Below, piece by piece: positions 43,622-55,480 of a DNA stretch of 64,000 nt. Position 1 is the stretch's first letter. Each line of letters opens with the position of its first letter. The stretch is from Rosa chinensis (lineage: Eukaryota > Streptophyta > Magnoliopsida > Rosales > Rosaceae). The stretch is taken from contig NW_020126836.1 in assembly GCF_002994745.2 (NCBI RefSeq), forward strand, positions 124,001-188,000. The letters are read 5' to 3'. The notes under the pieces were generated by a model that did not search any database, had not been told where the DNA came from, and saw only the letters and a list, made by a program, of their open reading frames with translations. Position numbers and translations under genes: made by a program.

Positions 43622-46452
43622 TGTAACGTCCCGAACCTAAATTTACCAGTTTACAAGTCTTTCGATGGGTAAACGACATTTACATTTACTTTTTGGCTCC
43701 GTTTCGACATTTTAGGGGGCCCTAAAAGTTGACTTTTTGTTCGGGTCAAAATTTGAGAAAATGTTCTTCATGAAAGTTGTAGAGGACGTTAAACCGAGCG
43801 CGTGCATATGTGGTACGTAAAAATCGGAGTTCGTATGCGAAAGTTATACGCGAAAAATGAAAATTACTGTTCATAGTAAGAAGTATATATTTGAATTTTT
43901 TACTGTTGAGCCGGGTAAGTTTTCTTTTTCCTTCTCTCTTCTCCCTCCCGTGGTTTTCTATCTTTCTCTCCTCTGCAACTCTCTTCCCTCTGCAACTCTC
44001 TTTCCCTCCAGCATATCTCCTCCTCCAGACCACCAAATGGCGAGCTGCTGGCCTAGATAGACTCGTCTCCTCCTCCTTAACCTGCATGTGGGAGTTGTTT
44101 ACCGCGATTTGGCCGGAAATGTGGAGATCGAAGCCAACATTTTTACTTTAGCAAATTGGTCAACGCCGATTTCCGGCCACCTCCGGTCATAAAGTCAGGT
44201 CCATTAGAAGCGCCTTGAGCCACTCTTCATGCTTACCAAGTTTCAGAACCCAGATCGAAGCATGGAGGAAGAAAGCATAATTAGAAAATTTCACTATACT
44301 TCGGAGTGCTTAATTGTTCGGCCACTTCAAGGTATTTTCTGACTTTGTCACAGTTGAGAAAGTTATTGGAAATGTTGAGATGATGCTGTGGATGAAATTT
44401 GGTGGCCGGAGGAGGAGTTGGCCGCCGCATGAACAGTGTCACCGCATGAATAGTGCGGTGTATGAACAGTGATTTATATTATGTTTTTACTTTATTTTTT
44501 TTAGCTAGTTAAATCCTATAATTTTTGTAGAGGTTGAATATGTGAATTTGGTTGGAATTGGAGAAGTTTTTAATTGATTATGAATTTATGGGAATTTAAG
44601 ATTTCGATTATCGATTTACGAGAATCCGACCGTCGGATATCTCTTGGTTCTGACTTGGAACCTTTAAGATAACGAATTGGTATTAGATGTAAAATTTGGG
44701 TTGAATTAGAGAAGAAGTGGAGGGATGATTTATGAGGATTTGATTTTGAGAATCGTATTTGATTGTTGAATAGTTATTCACGGAAAATAATTGTGTACAG
44801 GGCGACGTACCGAGCTATTGCTCGACGAAGGAACTCGTATGCATGGTCGCCTAAATAGTACTGTGAGTGGACATTTGTTTTTAAATTAATTCCGCATGCA
44901 GTATTATTATTATTATTTTCTTCCAATTGAGATTTAATTATGTTTTGAATATTTGAGATTTAGTTTATCGAGATTTATTTATGGATTACGAGATTAGTAT
45001 TGAAATTCCTTCCCGAGGGCTTTTAGTAGATTTTTGAGATAGTCATTCATGAGTTATTGAGTTGGGAAATGATTTTCGGGAAGTGACTGATTCGGAAAAA
45101 TATTATGAGAATTATTGTTTTTGAATATCAGTTTTTATGAAGATATACGAGTGCGAGGGATTTAGCAAATATTTGAGCATGATTGATTTATCAAGATTTA
45201 TTGGGTTTTGAATTCCGCACTTATCAGACTTGGGTTAGATGGAGCTTTCTTTCCGAAAGCAATTATTGAATTATAGAGTATGTGATTATGCTTTCGAGGA
45301 TTTATTGAGATATCGAGGATTGAGTTAGCGAGTTATTACTGAGTTATGCTTTCGGTGAATTATTATTGATTTATTGAGGTAATATCGAGTTTCTTTCCGA
45401 AAGCAAGTGATTGAAAGAGGTTATTTTCAGTTCTTGAGGAGGCTATTCAGTTTATTAAGGAGGCCAGTTTTGGCGCATGCGTATCTTACCTAGTTGGCAG
45501 TCCCTTCTAGGTAATAGTCTGGTTGGCAGTCCCTTCCAGACTACAGCTCGGTTGGCAGTCTCATCCGATGCGTCACCTGGTTGGCAGTCCCTTCCAGATG
45601 ACATGAGGTAGTTAGTCGGCAGTCCCGTCTACTACCTGTGGTTAGTCGGCAGTCCTGTCTACTACATGTGGCTAGTTGGCAGTCCCATCTATCCACCGCC
45701 TCCTATTCCGGTTGGCAATCCCTTCCGATGCGTCATCTGGGTGGCAGTCCCTCCTAGATGGCATGAGATGACTAGACAGCAGTCCTTTCTAGTCATCAAA
45801 CGAGCCTCATGAAAAGGATGTTTTTATAAGGATTGAGGATGAGATTTTAAGAGATTTCAAGATGTTCTTGTTACGTGATTGAGATTTCAGTAAAGAGGAT
45901 GATTAAAAGTATTTCCAAGATTGTTACTGCATGCGAGGTTTTAGAGAATAACTTGGGAAAGCATTAAGTTTTACTTATTCATTTGAAATTACTTATTTTT
46001 CGTCCACTCACTCTAACGGATTTTAAATGTTTTCCCCTGGGCCCTTCGGTTTTAAATGCCCAGTTTGCAGGCCAGTTTAGCTTGAGGTCGAGCGTACTTG
46101 GGGTTGAGGCATAGCTGTCATATCTTCCGCATTATAAAAGCATCGGTCATTTATCTTGCTTTCTATTCTCTTGTTCGCCTGTATATTAGATTGCTCTGAT
46201 AACCTATGAGATTAATATTCTTAAATTCAGAATTGTTTATGAAATGAGATATGTGAGATGTTGTGATATAAGGAGCAGGGTGGCTCCAGGAGAATAAGGA
46301 TGGATGATTTAGAAGTGTGGATGTTTTTCTACAGGTTTTGGGTTGTCCATTTTTAGGGGAAATTCTGTCAATTTTTTGGTAGAATTTCTTCTAAAGTGGG
46401 CCCCGCAGGGCCTCTTCGGATTTCAGGGTGAAAACCGGGGCGGGTCCTGTCA
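43622..46452 (+). repeat. 5' LTR of the LARD element
   Basis: TGTAACGTCCCG...GGGTCCTGTCA. It contains the hairpin array (45486-45797). It shares the block GAAAGTTGTAGAG ... AAAATCGGAGTTCGTATG with the TR-GAG-A LTR. Confidence 0.92.
45486..45797 (+). repeat. Array of ten stem-loops with conserved loop, 5' LTR copy
   Basis: Ten units spaced about 25-45 bp share a loop near TTGGCAGTCCCTT, but each has its own flanking stem. TTACCTAG pairs with CTAGGTAA (8/8), TAGTCTGG with CCAGACTA (8/8), GTCACCTGG with CCAGATGAC (8/9), GTCATCTGG with CTAGATGGC (all, two wobble), GATGACTAG with CTAGTCATC (9/9). Others (GGTAGTTAG/CTACTACC, GTGGTTAG/CTACTAC, GTGGCTAG/CTATCCAC, GCTCGG/CCGATGC, CGG/CCG) are shorter or have a bulge or mismatch. 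Stem sequences differ between units yet stay complementary. Confidence 0.88.
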
Positions 46453-46470
46453 GTTGGTATCAGAGCACTA
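46453..46470 (+). other. Primer-binding site of the LARD, initiator-Met tRNA type
   Basis: GTTGGTATCAGAGCACTA follows the LTR end directly; TGGTATCAGAGC pairs with initiator tRNA-Met. Confidence 0.9.
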
Positions 46471-49400
46471 GGTTGTAAGATTCTGTAGACTTGTTTTGAT
46501 CTGGTTACCTTATATGCTTGATGTTACTCAGTACCTCCTGAGTGATGGCCCGACTGCAGCGGTTCCCCATCGTTTACTCTTCGGTGCTGAAGTATTCATC
46601 AATTATGTAAGGTACGCGGTTAGTTGATTTTCCTTCAGGTGCTATGCCTCTTATACGCCGACCTCATAGGGATCTGTCTGCATATCAGATTGTTTAAGTG
46701 TCTTGCACCTTTTCATGGTGATGGTGATGTTAGATTACTCTACAGGTTTGAGTTATGCTACGAAATGTGATCCGAGGGAATGTGGTGGTTATCTCTCCCT
46801 CGATGCCAACAAGTTTGTTGGGGTAAGGTTTAAGGTGCAAGACTGGAGTTCGATTTTGTGTTTGATTGTTAGAGTTGAGTGGACATAGCTTTGGGTTGTC
46901 TCTGTTTGCTATAAATTGCTTTAGAATCAGAATTGTTGATGGAAATGGAACTAGTAATATTAGTGGTTCTGACGTTGAACCAAGTTTCAGGAGATGTGTT
47001 ACGTGATGTGATATGGCATGTATGTGACATTTGTGATATCATTGATAGTTGTTGGAGATTACTTGGAAATCATGACTGGTTATCTTGGCTCTTTGACCTA
47101 ACCATGATATTTGGATTTTGTTTTGTTCGGATTGGAAGAAATTGATTTTTGATACATTGACTTATAATTGATCCTTTTGAAGTTGTGGATCGTATTGAGT
47201 AAGGAGATAGACAGAATTTAAGTTTGATATAGTTTTATGTTTGAAACTTGAATATTTAGTTGGACGCATAGAGCTTTACAGTCGAGTTACGATCTTTGTC
47301 AGTATTTAATTGAGAAGATTAGAAACAACTTTTGTATATGAGATTGTGCCTATGTGTGTACTTAATTGGTTATCCGTTTTGGCTGAAATGGTTGTACCTA
47401 AAGTTTGGAGAATAGCGGTAGTGATTTCGTTGGGTATTCATAATGGTGCAAGTGGAATTACTTGTGATACAAAGTATGATTCGAGTTATAAATTGAGGAG
47501 CCTTGAAGATTAATTGTGATAGATTCTTGGTGAAGTTTTTGCTAGACAGTTGGATTGTGATATTGTAAGAGTGGTTAGTGGAATAACTTTGAGGAAATAA
47601 GTTTCCTAGTTGGCTCCGGAAATACTTCTAATTAAGGTTTGACCAGAATTCTTGTTATATGTGGGTCAAACGTAATGCGGTTTGTCTTTGCAGTGACATA
47701 TTTTCAACGGTGATTAAATTGTGGAATTGGATCGGGTTGGATTAATTTCATATTCTAGTACCGCTTTGTATGATAAGAGAGGTTAGACGGGTATCTGTTT
47801 TGCATCAAGGTTGATGTTAAAGGAAAGACTCTGTGAACGGTGTTTGTCATCTAGGAAAATTGGTGGTTGCTTGAGTTGCATACATATACTAACAGATTGC
47901 TTTGAAGGAATTAAGTGAATTTTACTACCTTGGTACCGTTACTGGTGGTAATGGGTTAAACAGTTTGAAATTTAGTTTCACTTTGATCGATCTTTCTACC
48001 GTATGGTGACCCTTGATTGGAGAAGTATAGAAAGCTGTTGGTACGATTGATATTCGGTCACCATCACGGGTTTATAGGTACAATGACTTGGCAAAATGTT
48101 GGAGTTGAGTTTGGAAATTGTTTGTTTGGACTTGAGTTTTATCAAGGGTTTCAACTGACACTTGAAGTACTAGATTGTTGAGCGACTATGATTGAGTTGT
48201 GTTGTTGGATTTATGCTTAGCGAGATGAGGTTTGGGAAATTTTGGTGCAATCTTAGTTAGCACAGATTAGTTTTTGGAATTGTTGTTGTAGCTGGAATAT
48301 TATTGAATAAGTGCTGTTAGAGGGCGGATCTTCAGCTACTTTATCCTCAGTTTAGCGATGATTGTGTCACTTGGGGATATTGGCTTTGAGCCATGCAAGG
48401 AGAATTGGCTATACCCAAGTACTTGCAAGTTTGACATTGATTATTGGAATATTATGGTTAGAAACGCGGAGAAGAAAGAATGGACTACTTGCTAGCAGTC
48501 TGGTACAGAAATTTTGAACATGAACAGGTGTGCGAAATGTGTCGCCTTATGGCCAGCAAGGTATATATCAAAGAAGTTTCTCTAGTTAACTTAGATGTCA
48601 TCTCAAGGCTTTGATCAATGTTTTAGTTGGGTATCAAAGTAGCGCAAAGTAGCGCAAAGGAAGTGTAGTGACCCGATAACGTACTTGATTAAGAACTTAT
48701 AGGTTGGTTCGAGTCTATTCTTTGATATGCTTGACAACTATGGGACCTCTACGTGCACGACATTCGATCAGAAATTTAAGCACAAACAGACAAAAAGCAA
48801 GTGCGGTTTTGTGGTCGCTAAGGAAATTGGTTATTTCAGACATGTGGGTAAATGTATTATCATCATGTTGTTGGTGAACAAAGTGGATCTTCACTGTACG
48901 AGTTATATGAAAAAGAGTATGAATGTTACTATTCAAACTGAATAGTTTGTGATATTGATACCATGAGTTATTTGGACTAGTATTTGACCTAAATTTCTTG
49001 ACATCGAAGTTGTGTACTTGTGAGTATGTACTACTATATAGTTAGGTAAGACAAGGGTATCCAACTTGGAACATTGATACATTTGGGGTTCTAAGTATAT
49101 GTTTTTGGTTGCTTGTGTAATCGAGATTGTCGAGATTATTAGCTACTCCAGTCGTTGACTTAAGATTGCAAAGGGAAAACTTAATCCAAAGAAGATTTGA
49201 TTTTCGTTATGCAGTTTCAAGGTGTAGTTCGTTCAAGTAACATCGACCTTGATTTAGCCTTGAGTTTTATTCTGAAAATTTTAGTAGGTGTTTCTGCTCA
49301 TATAGTCGAACCATTTACAGGTTGCTTCAAACATAATGTTTTGACGATGTTCTCCCTCAGTTATTAAGGATTGTCAGTAATGAGTAGAAGTAAATCTACC

Positions 49401-49719
49401 TCCTAATACACTGAATTTAGTAAGAACGCTGTGGGAATTATTCAGATCACAATAATTGACTAGATTTCAGCTAGAAGATTGTTTCTTCTAAGGGTTGATC
49501 TCCATGTTCTAATTGGTCAAGTTTTGGATCAGTTTTGAAGGTAATTTCTACATGATTTGAGCAGACTTGCACATCTTTTCTGTGCCTTATCATCGCCATT
49601 GTTGTAGGATTGATGTGTTATTCATCTTCGTGACTGTTTACTATGGATTGACGTGTGCACCCATCTCTACTTCAACAGTATGGAATTTCGAGGACGAAAT
49701 TTTTATAAGAAGGGGAGAT
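46471..49719 (+). other. Non-coding internal region of the LARD
   Basis: About 3.2 kb without a reading frame that resembles gag or pol; the longest frames are under 75 codons and lack known motifs. It ends with GAATTTCGAGGACGAAATTT and the purine tract AAGAAGGGGAGA at 49707-49718. Packaging and dimerisation signals would be expected here but cannot be identified by eye. Confidence 0.7.
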
Positions 49720-52564
49720 TGTAACGTCTCGAACCTAAATTTACCAGTTTACAAGTCTTTCGATGGGTAAACGACATTTACATTTACTTTTTGGCTCCGT
49801 TTCGACATTTTAGGGGGCCCTAAAAGTTGACTTTTTGTTCGGGTCAAAATTTGAGAAAATGTTCTTCATGAAAGTTGTAGAGGACGTTAAACCGAGCGCG
49901 TGCATATGTGGTACGTAAAAATCGGAGTTCGTATGAGAAAGTTATACGCGAAAAATGAAAATTACTGTTCATAGTAAGAAGTATATATTGAATTTTTTAC
50001 TGTTGAGCCGGGTAAGTTTTCTTTTTCCTTCTCTCTTCTCCCTCCCGTGGTTTTCTATCTTTCTCTCCTCTGCAACTCTCTTCCCTCTGCAACTCTCTTT
50101 CCCTCCAGCATATCTCCTCCTCCAGACCACCAAATGGCGAGCTGCTGGCCTAGATAGACTCGTCTCCTCCTCCTTAACCTGCATGTGGGAGTTGTTTACC
50201 GCGATTTGGCCGGAAATGTGGAGATCGAAGCCATCATTTTTACTGTAGCAAATTGGTCAACGCCGATTTCCGGCCACCTCCGGTCATAAAGTCAGGTCCA
50301 TTAGAAGCGTCTTGAGCCACTCTTCATGCTCACCAAGTTTCAGAACCCAGATCGAAGCATGGAGGAAGAAAGCATAATTAGAAAATTTCACTGTACTTCG
50401 GAGTGCTTAATTGTTCGGCCACTTCAAGGTATTTTCTGACTTTGTCGCAGTTGAGAAAGTTATTGGAAATGTTGAGATGATGCTGTGGATGAAATTTGGT
50501 GGCCGGAGGAGGAGTTGGCCGCCGCATGAACAGTGTCACCGCATGAATAGTGCGATGGTGAATAGTGCGGTGTATGAACAGTGATTTATATTATGTTTTT
50601 ACTTTATTTTTTTTAGCTAGTTAAATCCTATAATTTTTGTAGAGGTTGAATATGTGAATTTGGTTGGAATTGGAGAAGTTTTTAATTGATTATGAATTTA
50701 TGGGAATTTAAGATTTCGATTATCGATTTACGAGAATCCGACCGTCGGATATCTCTTGGTTCTGACTTGGAACCTTTAAGATAACGAATTGGTATTAGAT
50801 GTAAAATTTGGGTTGAATTAGAGAAGAAGTGGAGGGATGATTTATGAGGATTTGATTTTGAGAATCGTATTTGATTGTTGAATAGTTATTCACGGAAAAT
50901 AATTGTGTACAGGGCGACGTACCGAGCTATTGCTCGACGAAGGAACTCGTATGCATGGTCGCCTAAATAGTACTGTGAGTGGACATTTGTTTTTAAATTA
51001 ATTCCGCATGCAGTATTATTATTATTATTTTCTTCCAATTGAGATTTAATTATATTTTGAATATTTGGGATTTAGTTTATCGAGATTTATTTATGGATTA
51101 CGAGATTAGTATTGAAATTCCTTCCCGAGGGCTTTTAGTAGATTTTTGAGATAGTCATTCATGAGTTATTGAGTTGGGAAATGATTTTCGGGAAGTGACT
51201 GATTCGGAAAAATATTATGAGAATTATTGTTTTTGAATATCAGTTTTTATGAAGATATACGAGTGCGAGGGATTTAGCAAATATTTGAGCATGATTGATT
51301 TATCAAGATTTATTGGGTTTTGAATTCCGCACTTATCAGACTTGGGTTAGATGGAGCTTTCTTTCTGAAAGCAATTATTGAATTATAGAGTATGTGATTA
51401 TGCTTTCGAGGATTTATTGAGATATCGAGGATTGAGTTAGCGAGTTATTACTGAGTTATGCTTTCGGTGAATTATTATTGATTTATTGAGGTAATATCGA
51501 GTTTCTTTCCGAAAGCAAGTGATTGAAAGAGGTTATTTTCAGTTCTTGAGGAGGCTATTCAGTTTATTAAGGAGACCAGTTTTGGCGCATGCGTATCTTA
51601 CCTAGTTGGCAGTCCCTTCTAGGTAATAGTCTGGTTGGCAGTCCCTTTCATACTACAGCTCGGTTGGCAGTCCCATCCGATGCGTCACCTGGTTGGCAGT
51701 CCCTTCCAGATGACATGAGGTAGTTAGTCGGCAGTCCCGTCTACTACCTGTGGTTAGTCGGCAGTCCCGTCTACTACATGTGGCTAGTTGGCAGTCCCAT
51801 CTATCCACCGCCTCCTATTCCGGTTGGCAGTCCCTTCCGATGCGTCATCTGGGTGGCAGTCCCTCCTAGATGGCATGAGATGACTAGACAGCAGTCCTTT
51901 CTAGTCATCAAACGAGCCTCATGAAAAGGATGTTTTTATAAGGATTGAGGATGAGATTTTAAGAGATTTCAAGATGTTCTTGTTACGTGATTGAGATTTC
52001 AGTAAAGAGGATGATTAAAAGTATTTCCAAGATTGTTACTGCATGCGAGGTTTTAGAGAATAACTTGGGAAAGCATTAAGTTTTACTTATTCATTTGAAA
52101 TTACTTATTTTTCGTCCACTCACTCTAACGGATTTTAAATGTTTTCCCCTGGGCCCTTCGGTTTTAAATGCCCAGTTTGCAGGCCAGTTTAGCTTGAGGT
52201 CGAGCGTACTTGGGGTTGAGGCATAGCTGTCATATCTTCCGCATTATAAAAGCATCGGTCATTTATCTTGCTTTCTATTCTCTTGTTCGCCTGTATATTA
52301 GATTGCTCTGATAACCTATGAGATTAATATTCTTAAATTCAGAATTGTTTATGAAATGAGATATGTGAGATGTTGTGATATAGGGAGCAGGGTGGCTCCA
52401 GGAGAATAAGGATGGATGATTTAGAAGTGTGGATGTTTTTCTACAGGTTTTGGGTTGTCCATTTTTAGGGGAAATTCTGTCAAATTTTTGGTAGAATTTC
52501 TTCTAAAGTGGGCCCTGCAGGGCCTCTTCGGATTTCAGGGTGAAAACCGGGGCGGGTCCTGTCA
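49720..52564 (+). repeat. 3' LTR of the LARD element
   Basis: Near-identical to the 5' LTR. One notable difference is a 16 bp insertion near 50552-50568 (ATGGTGAATAGTGCG region), a small tandem duplication. Confidence 0.92.
51598..51909 (+). repeat. Array of ten stem-loops with conserved loop, 3' LTR copy
   Basis: Same array as at 45486-45797. The second stem is damaged here (TAGTCTGG opposite TCATACTA), while the loop is intact; a few loop bases differ between LTRs. Confidence 0.88.
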
Positions 52565-52743
52565 CTGTTGGCCAGTCACCACCGTCCTGGGGAGGGGATT
52601 GCCCTTCCATAAATCCATCATGTGTTGAGGTTTCCACACTGTACTCAGAAGAATCTTCTAAAATTTCGATAGTAATCTCCTTGAACTCACCCAAATTGAG
52701 ACTGGGGTCAGGAAACTTACCCACCCTTCTCTTCCTAGAAGCA
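52565..52743 (-). pseudogene. LINE piece 2: C-terminal part of ORF1
   Basis: Between the LARD and the solo LTR a short minus-strand stretch is open: GKFPDPSLNLGEFKEITIEI followed by an acidic region and GDWPTV. It continues ORF1 from piece 1 and leads into the start of ORF2 in piece 3 once both insertions are removed. No conserved domain. Confidence 0.8.
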
Positions 52744-55480
52744 TGATAGGAGCATAAAATGCAACGTTTATAATGTTTAAACCCTATATTAATTTGCTAA
52801 GTTATTTCCTTTAACTTGATAAATTTAACTTAGTTAGTGTTTTTCATGTGAAAATGGAGTTTCAAGGTCTGAAAATGACTAAGGAATGCACAAAGGGCTC
52901 AGAAATGGAAAGAAATGAAGAAATGGAAGTTCTCCCAGTTTGACTAGGAAAAGGAATCCTAGTTGGAGTAGGAATCAAAAGCTGACTTGGATTCAAACTC
53001 TTAAGTCGCGGAAATTAGAAGTTCTACTTGCAAAAGGAAACCCAATTCTACTCAGATATGGAATCCTAGTGTGACAAGGAGTCTCTGTTGAATAAGGATT
53101 ACTCAAGAAGGTTCTGGAAGAGTGTAGAAGAATCGCAGAAAAGAAGTTTGTATTCAACTAGGAAACCTACTTGCATATGGAGTTCTACTCATACTAGGAG
53201 ACCTGTGGAAGCTAGGAGAAGTCTATGGAACGTACAAGAAGAATCTAGAAGTCTCAAGAAGGTCATATGCCGTGCACATGGAAGAGGAAGTCTTGAAGAA
53301 CTCGAATTACAAAGCAATGTGGAGTTTGGACTTCTTGTTGAGTAAGGATTGGACTTGTCGTGAGATTCTTGAAAGTTCTGGGGAGTTCTTGAAGTTTCTA
53401 CTTCAGAATAGGCGTGGAAGACATGTGAAAGGCATTTGATGCAAGGGAAAACGGAATTGGACTCAACTTGTGCCCCAAAAGTCAAATTCATTACAGATTC
53501 GGAAATCTGCCTGTGCAGATCAGTCAACTTCAACGGAGTGTCAAAAATAGCTCAGACCTCATAAAATTATGATCTTTATATGGTTGGAAATCTACAGATG
53601 TCTAGTTTTCAGATCTTTTTACGGTTCATCAATATCTATTTTCTAGAGAAAGTTATGGCCGTTTTAGTGGACTGAGGTCAATCCTGCTGGAAATCTGTTT
53701 TGTGACAAAGAAGTCCTAAATCAACACGAACTAAGAGAAGTCAAGTAGAAACGGATTGGGAGAGCCTTGGGACGTCCTCCTATGTATACCTTGTGTATTA
53801 GACATTTCAAGGTTAACAATTTTCTCCACAATTTCGTATTCTCACTTGTTCTCTCTAGTTTTCAGGTTTTCGCAATCTTCAAGGAGCAAGGCCGTGACCA
53901 TCCATCTTCCTAGCCGTGATCAACACTTGTGCGACACCTTGGAGCTGCTTTGGACCTTGGGACGTGATCAAGTGTTGTTCACACCATCATCTTCTCATGT
54001 ATTTTCACGGTTTTGGGTTTCTTGTAGTTAGAATTTCTGCTTTGGAATTTCTGTTGTGTAAACCGAAACTATGATGTGACAAACTGATTTTTGGATGCAA
54101 TTTTGATAGTTCTTTTCATGTTTGATGTGTTCATGTGTTCTTGATGTTGATTGATTGCCGAAATTAAAGAATAATAATCTGGTTTTATGCTTCATTACAT
54201 GTTAACGATTTTCTAAGTCTGACAAACAATTAGGATGACTTGCATGTAATTTGCTAGTAATTAGGGTTGATGCATTGTGAACCTTAATTCAAATAAGTAG
54301 TAAAGGCTTGCTTTGAGTCGAAATCAGATTATGCATGTGATGAATTGGCTTGCTTTGAGTGCTTGGATTTGCATGTTCGTCAATTCTTTCTTGAACTTAA
54401 TGATTTGAAAACGGATTTTCAACGCAGTTGCTTTGATTGTGTGATGTCTACTTTTCAAAATAAATTGATGTAGTGCTTTGCTATTTCGATTAACATAAGA
54501 AAGAAAGTTAAAAGGGACATTGGTTGCTTTGATCTTTGTGACTTAATTGATGGTGTTCTTGGCAATTAATAAAAATTAAGGGATGCATGAATATCCTGTT
54601 CTTGAATGGTTCTTGATGAATTGTTTTCCAAAAATTCTTCTTTTCCCACCTTTCTAAATATAAACAATTTTAATGTTTGTTTATTTTCTGGAAATTTTCT
54701 ATTTCAATCTTCAAAAACCCCCCATCTTTACTTTTTCTTGTTTGTGTAAGTAAATAAAATTAATTTAGATTTTTAGGTAGCATGTTAACTTAGTTAAATA
54801 AATAAAATAATAAAATAAAATAAAAATGTTTTCAATTCTTGAATAGTGTCTCCATGAATAGTAAATATGTGCTTGTATTAGTTTTAGTGTTTTTTTGGAG
54901 TTTGTTATGAGTTTGTTAGGGTTTCCTTAATTTTAGGGATAGGTTCCTTATTTTTAGGGAAAGTAGTTAGAGTTAGTTTTGACTTAGGAGTCCTAGTTTG
55001 ACTTTACTTCTAATTTGTTTCCTACTTGTATTTGACTTCCTAATCCTTATAGAAGTAGTAATCCTTGTTGTATGTGGATTTCTAATACAATTATGACTTG
55101 TAAATTGTGTATAAATAGGAGTAGAATTTCCATAACCTATTCTAACTTGTTTTCTCTCTTCTTTACGAATTGGTAGGCATATATATATACTTGTTGTTAT
55201 GTTTTCTTCCTATAATTGTTGTTTTCTAATTTCGTGTGAATTGTATGTGTATGTTTCTCTCTCCAATTCTTTTCTTTGTTGTTCTTCTCGAATTAAATGC
55301 ATGTTCGTATACTTGTAAACTTGTAATTTCTAATTTTCGTGTACTTGTATATTCTTCTCTTTAATTTGTTTCTCACATGTTAGCACCCTCAATCCCCGGT
55401 TTTGAACGATACCCTATTTGCTCTATACTAATGATGATTCTTTTCAGGGTTTAAATTGGCAATTGCTTTTGCATGTATCA
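52744..55480 (+). mobile_element. Solo LTR (family SL), 2.7 kb, inside LINE ORF1
   Basis: Starts TGATAGGAGCATAAAAT, ends TTTTGCATGTATCA, with the TSD AAGCA (52739-52743 and 55481-55485). Its ends are the inverse of those of 7821-9930. Near its end CAATCCCCGGTTTTGAACGA and CAGGGTTTAAATTGG match the other copy in reverse. The inner parts have diverged or differ in length. No gag, pol or primer site is inside, so it is best read as a solo LTR. Confidence 0.8.

Larger units (their letters stand above)
43622..52564 (+). mobile_element. LARD-type non-coding LTR retrotransposon, 8.9 kb, inside the LINE
   Basis: The TSD is CTGTT (43617-43621 and 52565-52569). LTRs are 43622-46452 and 49720-52564 (about 2.83 and 2.85 kb), beginning TGTAACGTC and ending GGGTCCTGTCA. 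The internal region, 46453-49719, is 3.3 kb with a primer site, a purine tract and no recognisable gag or pol. Long LTRs plus non-coding interior define large retrotransposon derivatives. LTRs differ by few bases by eye, so insertion is recent. The end of the interior still shows the FEDEIFIRRGD-like end common to Tekay/Del polyproteins. Confidence 0.9.

Noticed and set aside
43746..44151. Frames on both strands near the LARD 5' LTR, repeated at 49955-50248
   Set aside because: Part of the LTR; the same frames appear in both LTRs, with no recognisable product.
46703..47513. Several frames of 60-70 codons inside the LARD
   Set aside because: No gag or pol motifs; interior codon pattern looks non-coding.
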